DNA of 64,000 nucleotides from Ruminococcus sp. (GCA_021199375.1 JAJQIB010000032.1:44060-108059); one strand, 5' to 3'. Shown: positions 1 through 9,500, numbered from the stretch's first letter. Program-made: numbers and translations. The notes: generated by a model not told the origin, from the letters alone.

Positions 1-628
1 CACACTGCTTTTTAAGCGGTGTAAGTCTGCCCTCAAGCTCTGAAAGAATGTCGGTAAGCCTGCTTATGTTATCCTCAGCTCTTGCAAGCTCGTTTTCCGT
101 TTCACGCTTCTTGCTCCTAAACTTCGAAATTCCCGCTGCCTCATCAAAAATCATTCGACGATCCGTCGACTTGCTCGAAACAATTTCGCCTATTTTGCCC
201 TGTCCGATAATAGCATAGCCATCCTTGCCAAGACCTGTATCCATAAATAGCTCTTCAATGTCCTTCAAGCGCACATTAGAACCATTTAGCATATATTCAC
301 TATCGCCATTTCGATAAAGCTTTCTCGATACGCTAACTATATCGGCATCATTTTTTAGCGCATGATCGCAATTGTCGATGGTCAGCGTCACCTGTGCAAA
401 ATTAGCCTTAGGACGTGTAACAGAGCCGTAGAAAATAACATCCTCCATTTTTTCACCACGAAGGCTTTTCCACGACTTTTCACCCAAAACCCAACGCATA
501 GCATCGCCTATATTGCTCTTGCCGCTGCCGTTAGGTCCGACTACTGCCGATATTCCCTTTGTAAATTCAAGCTTCGTTTTATCGGGAAACGATTTGAATC
601 CCTGAAGCTCAAGTGATCTTAAATACAT
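1..628 (-). CDS. smc: Chromosome segregation ATPase SMC, N-terminal part (cut by window edge)
   Basis: The reverse strand reads an open frame from an ATG at 628 off the left edge, giving about 209 residues. It opens MYLRSLELQGFKSF, the typical SMC start, followed by a Walker A P-loop (VVGPNGSGKSN, about residues 30-40) and the start of the first coiled coil after KFRSKKRETENELA near residue 170. SMC dimers with ScpA/ScpB organise and separate the chromosome using ATP; the Walker B and signature motifs lie beyond the window. The start codon sits 10 bases inside the end of the radical SAM gene, so the two are probably translationally coupled. The order rnc-radical SAM-smc is common in clostridia. 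Confidence 0.93.
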   Translation of the reverse strand, partial: MYLRSLELQGFKSFPDKTKLEFTKGISAVVGPNGSGKSNIGDAMRWVLGEKSWKSLRGEKMEDVIFYGSVTRPKANFAQVTLTIDNCDHALKNDADIVSVSRKLYRNGDSEYMLNGSNVRLKDIEELFMDTGLGKDGYAIIGQGKIGEIVSSKSTDRRMIFDEAAGISKFRSKKRETENELARAEDNISRLTDILSELEGRLTPLKKQC

Positions 629-1626
629 TTATATACGTCCCTTTTTATGCGAATTTCGTTTGGTAAAAGCGATGTATCACTCTTTATCTCAAGCTGAATT
701 CCTTTTTTGCAAAAGTACAATTTATTGGACTGTTTGTGTCCTACTGCAGCGCTCACCATACTTTTTCCAGCATATACCGTTATCTCGGTGTCGCAAGACT
801 CAAGCCGCTTATCTATAATATCTCGCACAACAGCAGACTTGACAATCTCGCCAAGTGCTGGATGATAAAATCCTGCTACAAGATTTTTTTCAACATCCTT
901 TGAAGCGTGCAAGCCTATTCTCAAAATTCTAATATCATTATCCAAAAAGGCTCGAACCATCTCGGCGCAAATCTCGACTGCCCTTTCAAAGCTAAAAAGC
1001 TTATATTCGCCGCTTTCATAAAGCTCTGCAAGCCTTGTGCCCTTTAGTACACAAACAGGATAAATTCTTATCGTGTCAGGATGAATTTTAAGCACCTCAT
1101 CAAGCGTTTTTTTCTCACAAGCCTCGCTTGACCTATAGAGTCCCACCATAACCTGTAAACCCAGCTCAAAGCCATAGCTTTTTATAAGCTCAGATGCGGT
1201 TATAACATCCTTAGCGGTGTGCCCTCTATCGTTAGCATCAAGAACCTCATCTACCATAGACTGCGCACCAAGCTCAATTGATGTCACACCATATTCCTTA
1301 AGAAGTCTTAATATCTCATCGTCTATACAGTCGGGTCGGGTAGATATTCTTATTCCTTTAAATCCGCCTGCTCCAATAAAGGGCTGTGCAGCATTTAAAA
1401 GCTCAAGCATATACTCTCGCTCAATTGCGGTAAAGCTTCCTCCAAAAAATGCTATTTCGGTATCGCTCGGATTGTTTACCTCACCTAAAGCCTGAGTACA
1501 TACCCGCTCTACATCCTCCTTGTGAGGAGCCTCGCTTGAGGATGTTATTGTGCGCTGATTGCAAAATGCACAGCTGCAAGGACAGCCTAGATGCGGCACA
1601 AAAAACGAAATGTTGCTGTGACTCAC
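619..1626 (-). CDS. Radical SAM protein, Elp3/YhcC-like, no acetyltransferase domain
   Basis: A 335-residue radical SAM enzyme. The cluster motif is near the N terminus: Cys15, Cys19 and Cys22 in CX3CX2C spacing (HLGCPCSCAFCNQ), which would bind the [4Fe-4S] cluster that cleaves S-adenosylmethionine. FFGGSF and GAQSM motifs further on fit the Elp3-related radical SAM barrel. The protein ends well short of the length needed for the GNAT acetyltransferase domain of true Elp3. Proteins of this type between rnc and smc are widespread in Firmicutes, and their substrate is not established as far as I know; a tRNA-modification role is inference. It overlaps rnc by 4 bases and smc by 10. Confidence 0.85.
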   Translation of the reverse strand: MSHSNISFFVPHLGCPCSCAFCNQRTITSSSEAPHKEDVERVCTQALGEVNNPSDTEIAFFGGSFTAIEREYMLELLNAAQPFIGAGGFKGIRISTRPDCIDDEILRLLKEYGVTSIELGAQSMVDEVLDANDRGHTAKDVITASELIKSYGFELGLQVMVGLYRSSEACEKKTLDEVLKIHPDTIRIYPVCVLKGTRLAELYESGEYKLFSFERAVEICAEMVRAFLDNDIRILRIGLHASKDVEKNLVAGFYHPALGEIVKSAVVRDIIDKRLESCDTEITVYAGKSMVSAAVGHKQSNKLYFCKKGIQLEIKSDTSLLPNEIRIKRDVYKCI

Positions 1627-2321
1627 TTATCCTCACCTATACGCTTTAACAGCTCGTGTGCAGCTGCTTGCTCGGCACTCTTTTTAGATCTGCCCTCGCC
1701 TTCACCTAAAACCTTGCCATTTATAAGCACCTCAACTACAAATCTCTTGTCGTGATCGGGTCCTGACTCTCCCTTTAGGCGATACTCAATTCTTTCGTCA
1801 GGATTTCGCTGTACCACCTCTTGAAGTGCGGTTTTATAGTCGTGAAAGCTCTCATTTCCTGTAGGCTTAATGTTCTTTGGAATAAACGACAGAACATATT
1901 CTCTTGCCGCTTCGATTCCGCCATCTAGGTAAACTGCCGCAATCACTGCCTCAAATGCGTCTGAAACAATCGACGGACGTTCTCTTCCTCCGGTTTGGTC
2001 CTCGCCCTTACCAAGAAAAATATGCTCGCCTAAATGTATACGCTTTGAAAACTCATACAACGCAGTTTCGCAAACAAGCGATGCTCTGAGCTTTGTAAGC
2101 TCTCCCTCAGGAATTGACTTAAAATGCTTAAATATATAGTCAGAAACAACAATCGACAGCACTGAGTCACCTAAAAATTCCAGTCGCTCGTTGCTGTGTC
2201 TTGCCTTTTTGTTTTCATTTGCAAATGAAGAATGTGACAGTGCCTCATAAAGCAGGCTCTCATCCTTAAACTCGTATCCCATCAGACTCTGTAAATCCTT
2301 CATAGACTCCTTTTCGTTCAT
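1623..2321 (-). CDS. rnc: Ribonuclease III
   Basis: A 232-residue double-strand-specific endoribonuclease that processes rRNA precursors and structured mRNAs. The signature NERLEFLGDSVL near residues 40-55 carries the acidic metal ligands, a second acidic site occurs near DAFEAVIAAVYLDGG (about 115-130), and the last 70 residues form a double-stranded RNA-binding domain ending in KKSAEQAAAHELLKRI. The length is normal. The ATG at 2321 is preferred because AAGGAG lies at the end of plsX, eight bases upstream; an internal Met at residue 7 would sit too close to another GGAG. It is 2 bases after plsX, with no acpP gene between, unlike the usual plsX-acpP-rnc order. Confidence 0.95.
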   Translation of the reverse strand: MNEKESMKDLQSLMGYEFKDESLLYEALSHSSFANENKKARHSNERLEFLGDSVLSIVVSDYIFKHFKSIPEGELTKLRASLVCETALYEFSKRIHLGEHIFLGKGEDQTGGRERPSIVSDAFEAVIAAVYLDGGIEAAREYVLSFIPKNIKPTGNESFHDYKTALQEVVQRNPDERIEYRLKGESGPDHDKRFVVEVLINGKVLGEGEGRSKKSAEQAAAHELLKRIGEDK

Positions 2322-2323
2322 TT

Positions 2324-3340
2324 TTATTGCTCCTTGATTTTTTGACTTTCCTTCATCTGTGCTAAAGCCTTTGTCGTTTCATCAATCACGCCTGTTTCGG
2401 TAAACGCCTTTGCCTGTCTTACAGCATTATAAAACGCCTTTGCATTTGAGCTGCCGTGTGCCTTGATTACCGGCTTTGCTGCTCCTAATAGCGGTGCTCC
2501 GCCGTACTCAGTATAATCGACCTTCTTTTTAAAGTCCTTTACCGATGGCATAATCATAAGTGCTGCAAGCTTGTTTTTAAATCCTGAGGTAAGCATATCC
2601 TTAAGCTCAGTTGTAAAGAACTTGCCCATTCCCTCATACAGCTTTAGCATTATATTTCCTGTAAATCCATCTGTAACCACAACGTCAGCTTCTCCGAGCG
2701 GCACATGCCTTGCCTCAATATTTCCGATAAAGTTTACAGGCGCTTCCTTTAATCTTGAATATGTTTCCAGTTCAAGCTCTCTGCCCTTTGACTCTTCTGT
2801 GCCTATGTTTACAAGCGCAACCCTTGGTGAGGTCACCTCCATGATTTTGTTCATGTATATCGAGCCCATCATTGCAAACTGTGTCAGCATTTCAGGACGA
2901 CAGTCGGCATTTGCTCCGCTGTCTAAAAGCATTACGGGATCTGATGCAGTCGGCAGTATTGTTGCAAGCGCAGGACGCTTTATTCCCTTTATGCGCTTTA
3001 CAATCATAGTAGCTCCAACTACAAGTGCGCCGGTAGAGCCCGCCGAAAGAAAAGCATCTCCCTGCCCATCAGCTAGCATCTTCATTCCCACAGCCATCGA
3101 GCAATCCTTCTTGCCCTTGATTACCTCAGTCGGCTCCTCACAAACATCTATCACAGTCGCAGCATGGCGTATTTTAAGTCCGCTTATATCGAGAGCATTT
3201 TCTTTAGCACAGGATTTAATCCTTTGCTCATCGCCAACAAGCGTTATATCCACTCCAAAATCTCTCTTTGCGTCAATTGCTCCCTTTATAACCTCAAGTG
3301 GAGCATTATCTCCGCCAAATGCGTCCATTACTATATTCAT
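2324..3340 (-). CDS. plsX: Phosphate acyltransferase PlsX
   Basis: A 338-residue enzyme converting acyl-ACP plus phosphate into acyl-phosphate, the donor for PlsY in phospholipid synthesis. It shows the family start MNIVMDAFGGDNAP, the glycine-rich GSTGALVVGAT segment, LLDSGANADCRPEML, and VVTDGFTGN(I)MLK near residue 225. Length and ends match the family, and it is a peripheral membrane or soluble protein. Its start overlaps the stop of trmFO by 4 bases (ATGA), indicating coupled translation. In many Firmicutes it is followed by acpP; here rnc follows at once, so the housekeeping acyl carrier protein must be elsewhere. Confidence 0.95.
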   Translation of the reverse strand: MNIVMDAFGGDNAPLEVIKGAIDAKRDFGVDITLVGDEQRIKSCAKENALDISGLKIRHAATVIDVCEEPTEVIKGKKDCSMAVGMKMLADGQGDAFLSAGSTGALVVGATMIVKRIKGIKRPALATILPTASDPVMLLDSGANADCRPEMLTQFAMMGSIYMNKIMEVTSPRVALVNIGTEESKGRELELETYSRLKEAPVNFIGNIEARHVPLGEADVVVTDGFTGNIMLKLYEGMGKFFTTELKDMLTSGFKNKLAALMIMPSVKDFKKKVDYTEYGGAPLLGAAKPVIKAHGSSNAKAFYNAVRQAKAFTETGVIDETTKALAQMKESQKIKEQ

Positions 3341-4668
3341 ATTATTTCCTCCGATTTTATAGCTGTGCTAAGATCGCTGAGTCCTCTCATTGAAATAGCC
3401 TCATAGCGTTTTCTTTTGTCACGAATTTTCTCATCAAGTGGTGGCAAAAGTCCCATGTTGCATCCCATAGGCTGAAATTTTTCAACGGTTTGGTCACTTA
3501 TATAGGCTGACAGCGCTCCAAGCATTGTCGTTCTCGGTAAAGTGATATACGATTCTCCCCGTATGCTTCTCGCCATGTTAAGTCCTGCCATAATACCGCT
3601 TGCGGCAGATTCTATATACCCCTCAACGCCGGTAATCTGTCCAGCAAAGTAAATATTTGGATTATCTCTCATGAAAAACTGCGGCGACAACAGCTTGGGC
3701 GAATTTATAAACGTATTTCTGTGCATAACACCATAGCGTACAAATTCGGCATTTTCAAGTCCGGGTATTAATGAGAACACTCGCTTTTGCTCGCCAAATT
3801 TAAGATTGGTCTGAAAGCCTACTATGTTGTACATACTACCCTCGTTATTCTCATTTCTCAGCTGAACTACAGCATAGTAGCGCTCATGCGTCACTGGGTG
3901 ATATATACCGACAGGCTTTAGCGGACCGTATCTCATGGTATCCGCTCCACGCTTTGCAAGAACCTCTATTGGCATACATCCCTCATATACAGAAAAATCA
4001 TCCTTTGTCTTTCCACGGTCAAACTCATGAAGAGGTGCTGACTCGGCATTTACAAGCTCATTATAAAAGCGCTCATATTCCTCCCTTTTCATAGGGCAAT
4101 TTATATAGTCTGCATCCCCACGTCCATAGCGAGAAGCATAAAACACCTTGCTCATATCAAGGCTTTCTCTTGTGACAATCGGTGCGGCAGCATCATGAAA
4201 ATGCAGGTATTCTCCGCCAACAAGCTTGCTCAAGCTCTCGCTCAGCGCATCAGAGGTAAGTGGACCCGTTGCAATAATCACTCTGCCCTCAGGCAGACTC
4301 GTCACCTCACAGCTCTTGATCTCAATTTTAGCGCTTGATTTTATTCTATTAGTGACAAGATCCGAAAACCTCTCACGGTCTACCGCAAGAGCACCTCCTG
4401 CCGACACCCTTGATTTCTCGGCACACTGCATTGTAAGTGAGCCAAGTCTGCGCATTTCCTCTTTAAGCATTCCTGCCGCAGAGCCTATTCTCTGCGCCTT
4501 AAGAGAATTTGAGCATACAAGCTCTGCAAAGCCCGTGTACTTATGTGCAGGAGTGTATTTTTTCGGCTTCATCTCAAACAGCTCTACGTCTATTCCTGCT
4601 TGTGCAAGCTGCCATGCAGCCTCACATCCAGCGAGACCTGCGCCTATAACCTTTACCTTTTCTGCCAT
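3337..4668 (-). CDS. trmFO: Methylenetetrahydrofolate--tRNA-(uracil-5-)-methyltransferase TrmFO
   Basis: A 443-residue FAD enzyme that makes the T54 ribothymidine of tRNA using methylenetetrahydrofolate. The N terminus has the dinucleotide-binding motif VKVIGAGLAGCEAAWQLA; ELVCSNSLKAQRI (about 50-62) and the C-terminal FAGQITGVEGYIESAASG are family hallmarks separating it from MnmG (GidA). Length fits. Its ATG lies 4 bases after the topA stop and it overlaps plsX by 4 bases. The topA-trmFO order is widely conserved in Firmicutes, which supports the call. Confidence 0.95.
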   Translation of the reverse strand: MAEKVKVIGAGLAGCEAAWQLAQAGIDVELFEMKPKKYTPAHKYTGFAELVCSNSLKAQRIGSAAGMLKEEMRRLGSLTMQCAEKSRVSAGGALAVDRERFSDLVTNRIKSSAKIEIKSCEVTSLPEGRVIIATGPLTSDALSESLSKLVGGEYLHFHDAAAPIVTRESLDMSKVFYASRYGRGDADYINCPMKREEYERFYNELVNAESAPLHEFDRGKTKDDFSVYEGCMPIEVLAKRGADTMRYGPLKPVGIYHPVTHERYYAVVQLRNENNEGSMYNIVGFQTNLKFGEQKRVFSLIPGLENAEFVRYGVMHRNTFINSPKLLSPQFFMRDNPNIYFAGQITGVEGYIESAASGIMAGLNMARSIRGESYITLPRTTMLGALSAYISDQTVEKFQPMGCNMGLLPPLDEKIRDKRKRYEAISMRGLSDLSTAIKSEEII

Positions 4669-4672
4669 TTTA

Positions 4673-6763
4673 TTATTCGCTTTCGCTCAAATCCTTTTCG
4701 TATCCACAGCCCTCTTTGTGACAAACAAGCTTTCCGTTCTTGCCGCCCTTTCTGAAGAGAGTTGAGCCACACTGCGGGCATTTTTCCTCAAGCGGAACAT
4801 CCCATGTCATAAATTTACAGTTAGGATTATCCTCACAGCCGTAGTATTTTCTGCCCTTCTTTGACTTTTTGAGCAGCACTCGCTTTCCACAGTATGGACA
4901 ATATCCTCCCGTTTCCTCGACTACAGCCTTAGTGAAGGTACAATCGGGAAAACCGCTGCAAGCCATAAACTTGCCATATCTTCCGATTTTTATAACCATC
5001 GGCTTTCCGCAAACCTCACAAATTTCGTTCGTTTCCTCAGCAGGAACCTTTACACGCTTGCCGTCCATTGCCCTTTCAGCCTCTTCAAGCTCGTTTTCAA
5101 ACTCGCCATAAAAATCCTTGAGAGTGTCTGTCCACTTTATCTGTCCGTTTTCAACCTTATCCAGGTCATTTTCCATGTTTGCAGTGAATTTGAGATCTAC
5201 AATCTTATCAAAATGCTCACTCATCACCTGATTTGTAACCTCGCCTAATGCCGTAGGCTTTAGCTGCTTGCCGTCACGCTCAACATAGTTTCTTGCTAGT
5301 ATTGTCGTGATGGTCGGCACATAGGTTGAAGGTCTGCCGATACCGGTTTCCTCAAACGCCTTGACAAGCGTCGCCTCGGTGTAGCGTGCGGGAGGCTGAG
5401 TAAAATGCTGATTCCCCTCAAGCTCCTGAAGCTTAAGCAGATCACCCTTCTTTACATCCGTAAGATCGTTTTTAGGCTCTGCATCATCGTCTCTAGTTTC
5501 CTCATAAAGCGCTGTAAATCCATCAAACCTAATCGAGTAGCCCGATGCCTTAAAAACGCATCCATTTGACTCAATGCTCGCCGAGATGGTATTCATAACG
5601 CACTTAGACATCTGACTTGAGATAAATCTCTCCCATATCAGCTTATAAAGCCTGTACTGATCCGAAGTGACTCCGCTTTCCTTGACCTCGCTAGGCGTAA
5701 GCTCCGGGTGTGAGGGACGAATAGCCTCATGTCCGTCCTGTGCATTGCCCTTTACCTTGTATTTGTTCGGCTTTTCGGGAACATATTCATCTCCGAAATG
5801 AGCCTTGATATATTCATATGCCTGCGCTCTTGATTCCTCTGATATACGCTGGCTGTCTGTACGCATATAAGTGATAAGACCTGTGGGTCCTAAGCCCTTG
5901 ATATCAACACCCTCATAAAGCTCCTGAGCCACCTTCATTGTACGGCGTGCCTGAAATGACAAGCGTCTTGAAGCCTCCTGCTGGAGCGTCGAGGTCGTAA
6001 ACGGTGTAGCGGGAGATTTTCTTCTCACGCTCTTTTTTACCTCTGCTACCTCAAACTGTGCATCATTAAGGCGTGATAAAATCTCGTCAGCCTGCTCCTT
6101 GCTGTTAAGCTGTGCCTTTTCACCATCTATGCTTTCAAGCTTTGCAGAAAAGGTTCGATTTGAATCCTTAGCTGAAAATCTGGCATCAATCGACCAATAT
6201 TCGGTCGTTACAAACCTGCGGATTTCCTCCTCTCGGTCGCATATCATCTTAACAGCAACCGACTGAACTCTTCCTGCTGAAAGTCCTCTGCGAACCTTTC
6301 TCCAAAGAAACGGCGAGAGCTTGTAGCCTACAATTCTGTCTAAAACACGTCTTGCCTGCTGAGCATCTACAAGATTCATGTCTATCCTTCGAGGATGCTC
6401 CATACCCTCCTTGATTCCTGATTCCGTAAGCTCCTTAAAGGTCACACGGTTGTCATCATTTAAATCAAGTCCTAAAATCTGAGCTAAATGCCATGATATA
6501 GCCTCTCCCTCACGGTCGGGGTCTCCTGCCAGATAAACCTTGTCACAGCCCTTAGCCTTTTTCTTTATTTCCTTAATTACCGGTTCCTTTTCCTTAATGT
6601 TTATATACTGCGGTTCAAAGCTATTTTCTATATCTACTCCCAGCTTTGATTTAGGAAGGTCACGCAAATGTCCCTTGGATGCTATGACCTCATAATCACC
6701 GCTTAAATATCTTTTTATCGTCTTAACTTTCGTTGGAGACTCAACAATTATAAGATTTGACAA
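4673..6763 (-). CDS. topA: DNA topoisomerase I
   Basis: A 696-residue type IA topoisomerase that relaxes negative supercoils. In order: TOPRIM domain (LIIVESPTK start, then DPDREGEAISWHL near residue 80), the active-site tyrosine in GLITYMRTDS (about residue 299), the QPPARYTEATLVKAFEE segment, and three C-terminal C4 zinc-ribbon repeats (CEVCGKPM..., CPYCGKRV..., CPQCGSTL...). The start is a TTG at 6763, chosen because AAAGGAGAAG lies a few bases upstream and the next residues SNLIIVESPTK match the family start. It heads the trmFO-plsX-rnc run; a 51-base gap separates it from dprA upstream. Confidence 0.96.
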   Translation of the reverse strand: MSNLIIVESPTKVKTIKRYLSGDYEVIASKGHLRDLPKSKLGVDIENSFEPQYINIKEKEPVIKEIKKKAKGCDKVYLAGDPDREGEAISWHLAQILGLDLNDDNRVTFKELTESGIKEGMEHPRRIDMNLVDAQQARRVLDRIVGYKLSPFLWRKVRRGLSAGRVQSVAVKMICDREEEIRRFVTTEYWSIDARFSAKDSNRTFSAKLESIDGEKAQLNSKEQADEILSRLNDAQFEVAEVKKSVRRKSPATPFTTSTLQQEASRRLSFQARRTMKVAQELYEGVDIKGLGPTGLITYMRTDSQRISEESRAQAYEYIKAHFGDEYVPEKPNKYKVKGNAQDGHEAIRPSHPELTPSEVKESGVTSDQYRLYKLIWERFISSQMSKCVMNTISASIESNGCVFKASGYSIRFDGFTALYEETRDDDAEPKNDLTDVKKGDLLKLQELEGNQHFTQPPARYTEATLVKAFEETGIGRPSTYVPTITTILARNYVERDGKQLKPTALGEVTNQVMSEHFDKIVDLKFTANMENDLDKVENGQIKWTDTLKDFYGEFENELEEAERAMDGKRVKVPAEETNEICEVCGKPMVIKIGRYGKFMACSGFPDCTFTKAVVEETGGYCPYCGKRVLLKKSKKGRKYYGCEDNPNCKFMTWDVPLEEKCPQCGSTLFRKGGKNGKLVCHKEGCGYEKDLSESE

Positions 6764-6814
6764 ATAATCTTCTCCTTTTCAAATGTACTTTCCCCTTTTG
6801 CACCATACCATACA

Positions 6815-8041
6815 TCATTTTAATCGGTACTGCTTTCCCGATATTTCCTCTACACTTCCCGAAATCTGCATCAGCATAAGCTCGCTAAGTACATCGTTTA
6901 CAGATATTTCGAGCATTTCGGCAAGCTGATTTAGGTGCAATATGCCATTTTCCTTGAGCGCTGTATAAATTTTTTGCTGAATAGGATTTAATGCACTCAT
7001 ATCTATTGTAACAGACATTTTTGATTTATGCAAGTCCTCTTGCTCATTTTTTTGAAATTTTTTAATTTTTTTTGCCCGAATTTTATTATTCGAGCCTGTT
7101 TTCTCCTCTTTCTTTACCTTTACATCGTCATAATTAACCACTCCGACGTTCTGTGAAACACTGCCGGGCTTTAGCACACGAAGAATATCTCCCGCATCAA
7201 ACACTGGCTGCGCTCCGTTTCGTATAAGATTACGCTGACCGAAAAATCTGCGATCGGTTATATCAGCCGGAGGAACTGCAAAAATCGGACGACCCAGCTG
7301 TTGTGCATGACGCACGTTGTTCAAGCTATGTCCATCCGCTGCACACTCAATAAAAAGCACACAATCGGCAAGTGCGCACATTATTCTGTTTCGACAATCG
7401 TACTTTACCTTTCCAAAGTCCTCGCTGTCGGTATATTCGGCAATCATCGCTCCATTCTTAGCAATTGCGTCACTTAGCTCGCCCTGCGACAGCTCGTCAC
7501 AAATTCCACGTCCGCATACCGCCGCCGTCTCGGCTCCTGCATTTAAAGCTGCGCTGTTAGCATATGTGTCTATGCCCTCCTCAAAGCCTGAAATAACAAG
7601 AGCTCCTGCATTCGCAAGCTGTGTGCAAATTTCATTTGTCACCTCAAGCGAGTAATCGCACGCTTTGCGTGAGCCCGCTACAGCCACAACAGCAGGTGCA
7701 TCAAACACCCTAGTGCTTCCTCTGACAAACAAAACAGGAGGAGGATTGGGAGTGCGTTTTAAACGCATAGGATAGCCCTCACTTCTTAAAGTAAGCACTG
7801 TGATTCCCTGCTGCTCGCAGCTGTCGATAATTTTCTTCGCCTGTTCAAGTATTTTCTCGTTTACACGCTTTAGCTGACCTGCTGTAAGTCCCTCAACTTT
7901 TCCGGATTTTATATCCATACAAAGCTCGTGCACCTGTCTATAGTCTTTTGCTGTATTCCAAAAGCTCTCATTCGCCACTCCGAATACCATTTCGAGCCAT
8001 ACCCAGTAAACACGTCTGTCGCCGTAAATTATCTCACTCAC
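6815..8041 (-). CDS. dprA: DNA processing protein DprA (DNA-protecting protein)
   Basis: A 408-residue DprA/Smf protein, which loads RecA on incoming single-stranded DNA during transformation. The Rossmann-like core is visible from about residue 70: LTLRSEGYPMRLKRTPNPPPVLFVRG, VAVAGSRKACDYS, and SGFEEGIDTYAN where the family usually has SGGARGID, so the loop is divergent. A lysine-rich linker around residues 305-335 leads to a C-terminal winged-helix domain (about 350-408). The start is a GTG at 8041, 8 bases inside the upstream RNA methyltransferase gene. The dprA-topA-trmFO order is classical. Competence is not otherwise evident in this window. Confidence 0.9.
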   Translation of the reverse strand: MSEIIYGDRRVYWVWLEMVFGVANESFWNTAKDYRQVHELCMDIKSGKVEGLTAGQLKRVNEKILEQAKKIIDSCEQQGITVLTLRSEGYPMRLKRTPNPPPVLFVRGSTRVFDAPAVVAVAGSRKACDYSLEVTNEICTQLANAGALVISGFEEGIDTYANSAALNAGAETAAVCGRGICDELSQGELSDAIAKNGAMIAEYTDSEDFGKVKYDCRNRIMCALADCVLFIECAADGHSLNNVRHAQQLGRPIFAVPPADITDRRFFGQRNLIRNGAQPVFDAGDILRVLKPGSVSQNVGVVNYDDVKVKKEEKTGSNNKIRAKKIKKFQKNEQEDLHKSKMSVTIDMSALNPIQQKIYTALKENGILHLNQLAEMLEISVNDVLSELMLMQISGSVEEISGKQYRLK

Positions 8042-8828
8042 CCTTACTCATCTCCCACAATAAAATAGTGCCGGCAATTGCCGCATTAAGCGACTGCACA
8101 TTTCCTCTCATCTGAATAGTTATTTTTTCGTCACATTCAGCCGTCACGCTATCGCTAAGTCCCCTGCCCTCATTTCCGATTACAACAGCACATCCGCCCG
8201 AAAAATCAAACTCACGTGCATTTTTTCCGCCGCTTACAACAGCAGCACAGGTTTTAACTGATGCATAGCGCAGCACATCTAAGGCTGTCTGTACGTCCCT
8301 TTCGATAAATAGATCTATATATGGCATACTTCCCATAGCCGAGCGCACTACCTTAGGATTATACAAATCCACCGTGTTGTCTGTCATGATAACGCCGTCT
8401 AATCCAACAGCTGCAGCAGTTCTGAGCATAGTTCCAAGATTTCCGGGATCCTGCAAATTCACCGTCACAAGATACCTTCCGCTTGAGCTTAAAGCCTCAA
8501 CACAAAATGGCTTATCAAGCCTATGCGCTATAGCAAACATACCCTGAGTATTATCGACACTGCTCATTCTATCAGCTACCTCATCGGTAATAATATGCCT
8601 TTTTTCAGCATCGACCCGCTCAAGGGCATTCATATCAAGCGTTTTACTGTATCTATCCCATGCTTTTTCGGTGTAAAAAACTGCCTCAAGCTCAGCAGAT
8701 TCAGCAATATCTGTGCATCCTCTTGCCCCTTCAACAACAAAAAGTCCCGATTCATCTCTTGCTTTTTTGCTTGCTGAAAGCTTTATATATTGCTTGATCC
8801 TTGGATTTTCCTTACTTGAGATAAACAT
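8034..8828 (-). CDS. TrmH/SpoU-family RNA 2'-O-methyltransferase
   Basis: A 264-residue SPOUT methyltransferase. The N-terminal substrate-binding domain (about 1-100, FISSKENPRIKQYIKL start) is followed by the knotted catalytic domain with all three motifs: NLQDPGNLGTMLRTA (motif 1, with the catalytic Arg), VIGNEGRGLS (motif 2) and QSLNAAIAGTILLWE (motif 3). It would methylate a ribose in rRNA or tRNA; the exact target cannot be read from sequence. It is the first gene of the dprA-topA-trmFO-plsX-rnc-smc run and overlaps dprA by 8 bases. The terminator at 8851 separates it from rplT. Confidence 0.88.
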   Translation of the reverse strand: MFISSKENPRIKQYIKLSASKKARDESGLFVVEGARGCTDIAESAELEAVFYTEKAWDRYSKTLDMNALERVDAEKRHIITDEVADRMSSVDNTQGMFAIAHRLDKPFCVEALSSSGRYLVTVNLQDPGNLGTMLRTAAAVGLDGVIMTDNTVDLYNPKVVRSAMGSMPYIDLFIERDVQTALDVLRYASVKTCAAVVSGGKNAREFDFSGGCAVVIGNEGRGLSDSVTAECDEKITIQMRGNVQSLNAAIAGTILLWEMSKGE

Positions 8829-8850
8829 TACTTTACACCCTACCTATACG

Positions 8851-8885
8851 AAAAAACGCACAGCTTTTGAGGCTATGCGTTTTTG
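8851..8885 (-). terminator. Intrinsic terminator after rplT
   Basis: On the minus strand a stem AAAACGCATAGCC pairs with GGCT(G)TGCGTTTT-type sequence and ends in a run of Ts, directly after the rplT stop codon. It closes the infC-rpmI-rplT operon and separates it from the trmH-like gene. Confidence 0.75.
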
Positions 8886-8894
8886 GTTTTGCGA

Positions 8895-9248
8895 TTAAAG
8901 AGCAGCCTTAGCCTGCTGAACAATAGCTGTAAAGCCTGCGGGATCGTTGATTGCGATTTCCGAAAGCATCTTTCTGTTAAGTCCGATTCCTGCCTTCTTG
9001 CAGCCATTCATGAATGTTGAATAGTTCATTCCGTTAAGCTGTGCAGCTGCCGAAATTCTTGTGATCCATAGTCTTCTGAAGTCTCTTTTCTTCTGCTTTC
9101 TTCCGATGTAAGCATATTGTCCCGACTTCATTACTGCCTGCTTTGCCATCTTAAAGTGCTTGCTCTTTGCACCAAAATAGCCCTTAGCAAGCTTAAGAGT
9201 TTTATTTCTTCTCTTACGAGTCATAGTTGCGCCCTTAATACGAGCCAT
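8895..9248 (-). CDS. rplT: 50S ribosomal protein L20
   Basis: A 117-residue ribosomal protein, highly basic, with the standard start [24 protein letters not shown] (quoted only to identify the family) and the conserved [11 protein letters not shown] near residue 60. L20 binds 23S rRNA early in assembly and in Firmicutes represses its own operon through the infC leader. It is the last gene of infC-rpmI-rplT, with an AGGAGG-like site before its ATG, and is followed by a terminator. Confidence 0.98.
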   Translation of the reverse strand: MARIKGATMTRKRRNKTLKLAKGYFGAKSKHFKMAKQAVMKSGQYAYIGRKQKKRDFRRLWITRISAAAQLNGMNYSTFMNGCKKAGIGLNRKMLSEIAINDPAGFTAIVQQAKAAL

Positions 9249-9302
9249 GATAATTACCTCCTAGTTTTTCTTTTCCTCAAGCTTAGCCTTCACGGCTCGT
9301 TT

Positions 9303-9500
9303 TTACTTATACGGAATTAGCTTCTTAACGTTCTTTACGTTGCTTTCATCAGCGTAGCCCGCACCACGCAAAATTCTCTTGCGCTTGTGATCCTTTTGGG
9401 TCAGTCTGTGTCTTTTGTTGGTATGCTGATACTTTACCTTGCCGCTTCCGGTAACCGAAAAGCGCTTCTTTGCACCGGAATGTGTCTTAATCTTAGGCAT
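9303..9500 (-). CDS. rpmI: 50S ribosomal protein L35
   Basis: A 65-residue basic ribosomal protein with the family start MPKIKTHSGAKKRF and the motif NKRHRLTQK. Length is exact for L35. It lies between infC and rplT in the universal order, with AAGGAGG upstream of its ATG. Confidence 0.98.
   Translation of the reverse strand: MPKIKTHSGAKKRFSVTGSGKVKYQHTNKRHRLTQKDHKRKRILRGAGYADESNVKNVKKLIPYK

Noticed and set aside
2571..3362. Long open frame on the plus strand (263 codons)
   Set aside because: It is antisense to plsX, follows the codon structure of that gene, and lacks a ribosome site or known motifs.
4226..4765. Plus-strand open frame of 179 codons
   Set aside because: Antisense to trmFO and the end of topA, with no family resemblance.
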